From the NCBI GenBank assembly GCA_024654265.1, contig JANLIO010000027.1, positions 1-8,187 of the forward strand: a stretch of DNA of 8,187 nt, given 5' to 3'. Shown in pieces: positions 5,319 through 8,187 of this stretch. Numbering within the stretch: the stretch's first letter is position 1; each line of letters opens with the position of its first letter. Source of the stretch: a bacterium. GTDB taxonomy: Bacteria; Patescibacteriota; Patescibacteriia; 2-12-FULL-60-25. Below the pieces are notes generated by a model, which was not told where the DNA came from, made no database searches, and saw nothing but the letters and a program-made list of their open reading frames with translations. A program made the translations under genes and the position numbers.

Positions 5319-8159
5319 TCACTTCTTTTTCAATCCCGCGAGTCCAGAAAGATACGCACCTGTTTCACTTTTTTTATTTTTTATAATTGTCTCAGGTGTT
5401 CCTTCCGCGATCACAAGACCTCCTTTCATCCCACCCTCAGGCCCCATGTCAATCACCCAGTCAGCCGAAGCGATCACATCAAGATTATGCTCAATAACAA
5501 GCACAGTGTTTCCTTTATCAACGAGCGCCTGAAGAACAGACAATAATCTCGTTATATCTTCAAAGTGTAGACCGGTCGTGGGCTCATCCAAGATATACAG
5601 CGTCTTCCCTGTTGCACGTCGGGATAACTCGGTTGCTAATTTCACGCGTTGCGCTTCCCCGCCGGATAATGTCGTTGCTGGCTGTCCGAGTTTTACATAC
5701 CCAAGACCAACTTCGTGCAACACAGATAATTTATCGTAAATCGGAGGTTGGTCAGAAAAGAATCGTCGCGCTTCTTCCACCGTCATATTCAACACATCGG
5801 CAATCGTTTTCCCCTTCCAGTGGATTTCAAGCGCCTCTTTGTTATACCGTTGTCCCTGACACTCCGGACATTCAACGTACACGTCTGGCAAAAATTGCAT
5901 TTCAATTTTCGTATATCCATCCCCACTACACGCTTCACATCGACCACCGCCTTTTACGTTGAAGGAAAACTTCCCTGCATCATAATTTCGCATTTTTGCC
6001 TCAGGAATCTCAGCGAATAAATCGCGGATCACCGTAAAGACGCCCGTGTATGTTGCTGGATTTGAACGTGGTGTTCGACCAATCGGTGATTGATCAACAG
6101 AAACAACCTTATCCAAATTCTTCAACCCTTCAATTTTCTTGTGTTCCCCCGGAAGTTCTTTTGAATTATAAAAATGCGCAGAAAGAGCACGAGCGAGAAT
6201 ATCCAATACCAATGTCGATTTCCCGGATCCAGAAACACCCGATAAACACACGAACATTCCAAGCGGAATCTTTACATCAATATTCTTCAAGTTAAACGCC
6301 GTCGCTCCCCTGATCACAACGCTCTTCTTGTTTCCCGCGCGTCGTTTTTTCGGTATTGGAATCGACTTTTTGCCCGTAAGATACGGCGCCGTCGTAGAAT
6401 CTTTATTCTTTTTAATTTCTGCAACCGTTCCTTTCGCTACAATCTCCCCACCATACTCACCGGCACCAGGACCGACATCAACAACATAATCCGCGGCTTC
6501 AATGACAGCTTTATCATGTTCGACGACAATGACCGTATTTCCAAGATCACGAAGACGCATCATTGTTTTAATCAAAAGATCATTATCTCGCGGGTGCAAT
6601 CCGATCGATGGTTCATCCAAAATATACATGACCCCAGAAAGCTCAGAACCGAGTTGCGCGGCAAGCCTGACACGTTGTGCCTCTCCGCCAGAAAGTGACA
6701 TCGCACTCCGATCAAGCATGAGATACCCCAAACCAACATCAATCAAATTTCGCAAACGTCGCATTACCTCGTGCATGACACGATCAATGACGAGCTTCTC
6801 ATGTTTTTCTAAATCAGATGTCCGTATTTCTTTTTTAAATAAACTCCCCACATCCTCAATTGGAAGCGTAACGATTTCTGCAATATTTTTTCCACCAACC
6901 GTTACCCCAAGTGCCGCCGTGCTTAAACGTTGCCCCTGACAAACTGGGCACGTTAATACTCGCATGTAGGACTCAATCTCTTTCTGAACGTAATCTGAAT
7001 CTGTTTTACGATATTTTTCCTCCAACATTGCCAGGACACCCGGAAAAGTCATCAGCTTCCCCGCAATCTCGAATTCTTCGTCTCCTGTTCCTTCGAATAA
7101 TACGTCGATTGATTTCTTAGAAATCTTTTGCACTTCTTCGTGAATTGAAAAACCGTACTTTGCTCCGACTGTCTCCAATAATTTTAAATGTGACGTCTGA
7201 TTCCCAGCGATCCGTGTCCATGGCTTAATTGCCCCCTGCGCAATCGTAAGACGACGATTTGGGATGACGAGATCCGGCTCGAGAACAAGTTTCGTGCCAA
7301 GCCCTGTACACGCAGAACACGCCCCGTGTGGCGAGTTGAATGAAAAAAGCCGTGGTTCCAGCTGAGGCAAGGAAAGATCGCACCGCGAGCAATATAACGA
7401 CTCTGAGTACAACGCTTCATCCCCTGTATCATCATTCAATGCAATGACAAGTCCATTTCCAAGTTCAAGCGCTTTCGTCAACGTCTGCAAAAATGCATCC
7501 ATAGTGATAGACGAGTTCTTTTCAAGTGCTGACGTAACGACCTCGATCGTATGTGCCAACTTCTTGTCCGTCTTCACTCGCAACATCTCATCAATATCAA
7601 CGATCGTTCCATCAAATCGAACCTGTGTGAACCCCGCGTTTTCCGCCGCTTGCAAGACAACCTTGTGTTCACCCTTTTGCTCCCGCACCATTGGCGCTAA
7701 CAAAAGAATGTCTGAGCGCTTTGTCATGGCGAGGATCTTTTCCGCAATCACTCGTCGCGACTGAGGTTCAACTGCTTCCCCACATGAGACACAATGTGGT
7801 CTTCCGGCGCGCGCATACAAAAGACGAAGGAAGTCATAAATCTCCGTAACGGTTCCAACCGTTGAACGCGGATTATGCGATGCGGTCTTTTGATCAATGG
7901 CAACCGTGGGCGACAACCCCGTGATCTCATCAACGTCCGGCTTGTCTTGGAGTTCCAAAAACTGCCGTGCGTATGAAGAAAGACTCTCCATGTACCGACG
8001 TTGCCCCTCCGCGTGAATCGTATCAAACGCCAAAGAGGATTTGCCGGACCCGGAGAGTCCCGTAATCACGATCAATTTATCTTTCGGAAGATCAATTGAA
8101 ACGTTCTTCAAATTATGGGCGCGAGCACCCCGTATAGAAAGTAAATTCTTGGCGGACAT
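5319..8159 (-). CDS. uvrA: UvrA, excinuclease ABC subunit A
   Basis: UvrA is the damage-sensing ATPase of nucleotide excision repair; as a dimer it loads UvrB onto lesions. Both ABC modules are intact. Module I has Walker A GLSGSGKS (34-41), signature LSGGE (489-493), Walker B YILDEP (512-517) and the switch histidine H548. Module II has Walker A GVSGSGKST (641-649), signature LSGGE (831-835) and Walker B YILDEP (855-860). Zinc sites are C257/C260/C281/C284 and C741/C744/C764/C767. Extra CxxC pairs at 123/126 and 404/407 are common in the family. The 946 residues match the usual size, about 940. The start MSAKNLLSIRGARAHNLKNV aligns with the family N-terminus, and the only other upstream ATG (minus strand, 22 bases away) is out of frame. 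There is no clear ribosome-binding site, and no LexA-type box is visible in the 28 bases upstream before the window ends. uvrB and uvrC are not in view. Confidence 0.98.
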   Translation of the reverse strand: MSAKNLLSIRGARAHNLKNVSIDLPKDKLIVITGLSGSGKSSLAFDTIHAEGQRRYMESLSSYARQFLELQDKPDVDEITGLSPTVAIDQKTASHNPRSTVGTVTEIYDFLRLLYARAGRPHCVSCGEAVEPQSRRVIAEKILAMTKRSDILLLAPMVREQKGEHKVVLQAAENAGFTQVRFDGTIVDIDEMLRVKTDKKLAHTIEVVTSALEKNSSITMDAFLQTLTKALELGNGLVIALNDDTGDEALYSESLYCSRCDLSLPQLEPRLFSFNSPHGACSACTGLGTKLVLEPDLVIPNRRLTIAQGAIKPWTRIAGNQTSHLKLLETVGAKYGFSIHEEVQKISKKSIDVLFEGTGDEEFEIAGKLMTFPGVLAMLEEKYRKTDSDYVQKEIESYMRVLTCPVCQGQRLSTAALGVTVGGKNIAEIVTLPIEDVGSLFKKEIRTSDLEKHEKLVIDRVMHEVMRRLRNLIDVGLGYLMLDRSAMSLSGGEAQRVRLAAQLGSELSGVMYILDEPSIGLHPRDNDLLIKTMMRLRDLGNTVIVVEHDKAVIEAADYVVDVGPGAGEYGGEIVAKGTVAEIKKNKDSTTAPYLTGKKSIPIPKKRRAGNKKSVVIRGATAFNLKNIDVKIPLGMFVCLSGVSGSGKSTLVLDILARALSAHFYNSKELPGEHKKIEGLKNLDKVVSVDQSPIGRTPRSNPATYTGVFTVIRDLFAEIPEAKMRNYDAGKFSFNVKGGGRCEACSGDGYTKIEMQFLPDVYVECPECQGQRYNKEALEIHWKGKTIADVLNMTVEEARRFFSDQPPIYDKLSVLHEVGLGYVKLGQPATTLSGGEAQRVKLATELSRRATGKTLYILDEPTTGLHFEDITRLLSVLQALVDKGNTVLVIEHNLDVIASADWVIDMGPEGGMKGGLVIAEGTPETIIKNKKSETGAYLSGLAGLKKK

Positions 8160-8187
8160 AAACTGCCGCCGAGACTACCATGTATCT

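Noticed and set aside
7748..8026. 92-codon open frame overlapping uvrA on the same strand, and other short frames in uvrA
   Set aside because: They are out-of-frame shadows of a fully conserved uvrA reading frame.
1..8187. A new defence, secretion or biosynthetic system
   Set aside because: All genes except the surface protein belong to familiar housekeeping families, and no cluster of unknown genes is present.

Overview
The window looks like ordinary chromosomal DNA from a candidate-phyla-radiation bacterium (Patescibacteria, Parcubacteria group). The best clue is the C-terminal module of the large secreted protein (residues about 692-850), whose motifs (NVTYRPG, KVYAVSKGG, LRWIKTE, DAFYTNYKFG) I recognise from surface proteins of that group. 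An archaeal/CPR-type cytidylate kinase and the absence of a clear Shine-Dalgarno sequence before every gene fit the same picture. The standard code is used, with TGA, TAG and TAA all acting as stops. The taxonomic call is inference.

Layout. Positions 1-445 hold no protein gene. They contain a paired inverted repeat (24-126), a second palindrome (about 188-232), a strong terminator hairpin (263-299) and a tRNA gene on the minus strand (298-374). The tRNA anticodon reads UAU, so it is an isoleucine tRNA for AUA codons that does not need lysidine. Rightward genes follow: an RluA-family pseudouridine synthase (446-1417), overlapped by 4 bp by a cytidylate-kinase-like P-loop kinase (1414-1989), then ribosomal protein L19 (2054-2530) with its own good promoter and an intrinsic terminator. 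The tRNA and these three genes form a translation and nucleotide-metabolism block.

The gap at 2531-2700 carries two terminators and, between them, a GC-rich repeat built on a GGTGCC/GGCACC palindrome with a 15-bp tandem duplication. The second terminator is a perfect 15-bp stem placed between convergent genes. The leftward half holds an 850-residue secreted multidomain surface protein (5253-2701) and uvrA (8159-5319), 65 bp apart on the same strand. The surface protein has a signal peptide, an N-terminal region I do not recognise, a carboxypeptidase-regulatory-like domain, two Ig-like Big_1-type repeats and the CPR C-terminal module. The two Ig repeats share a 103-bp stretch that is nearly identical at DNA level, which suggests recent gene conversion.

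I found no defence system, mobile-element gene, CRISPR array or prophage. The points most worth a second look are the tRNA-Ile(UAU), the surface protein and its homogenised repeats, the two families of intergenic palindromic repeats, and the lack of Shine-Dalgarno sequences.
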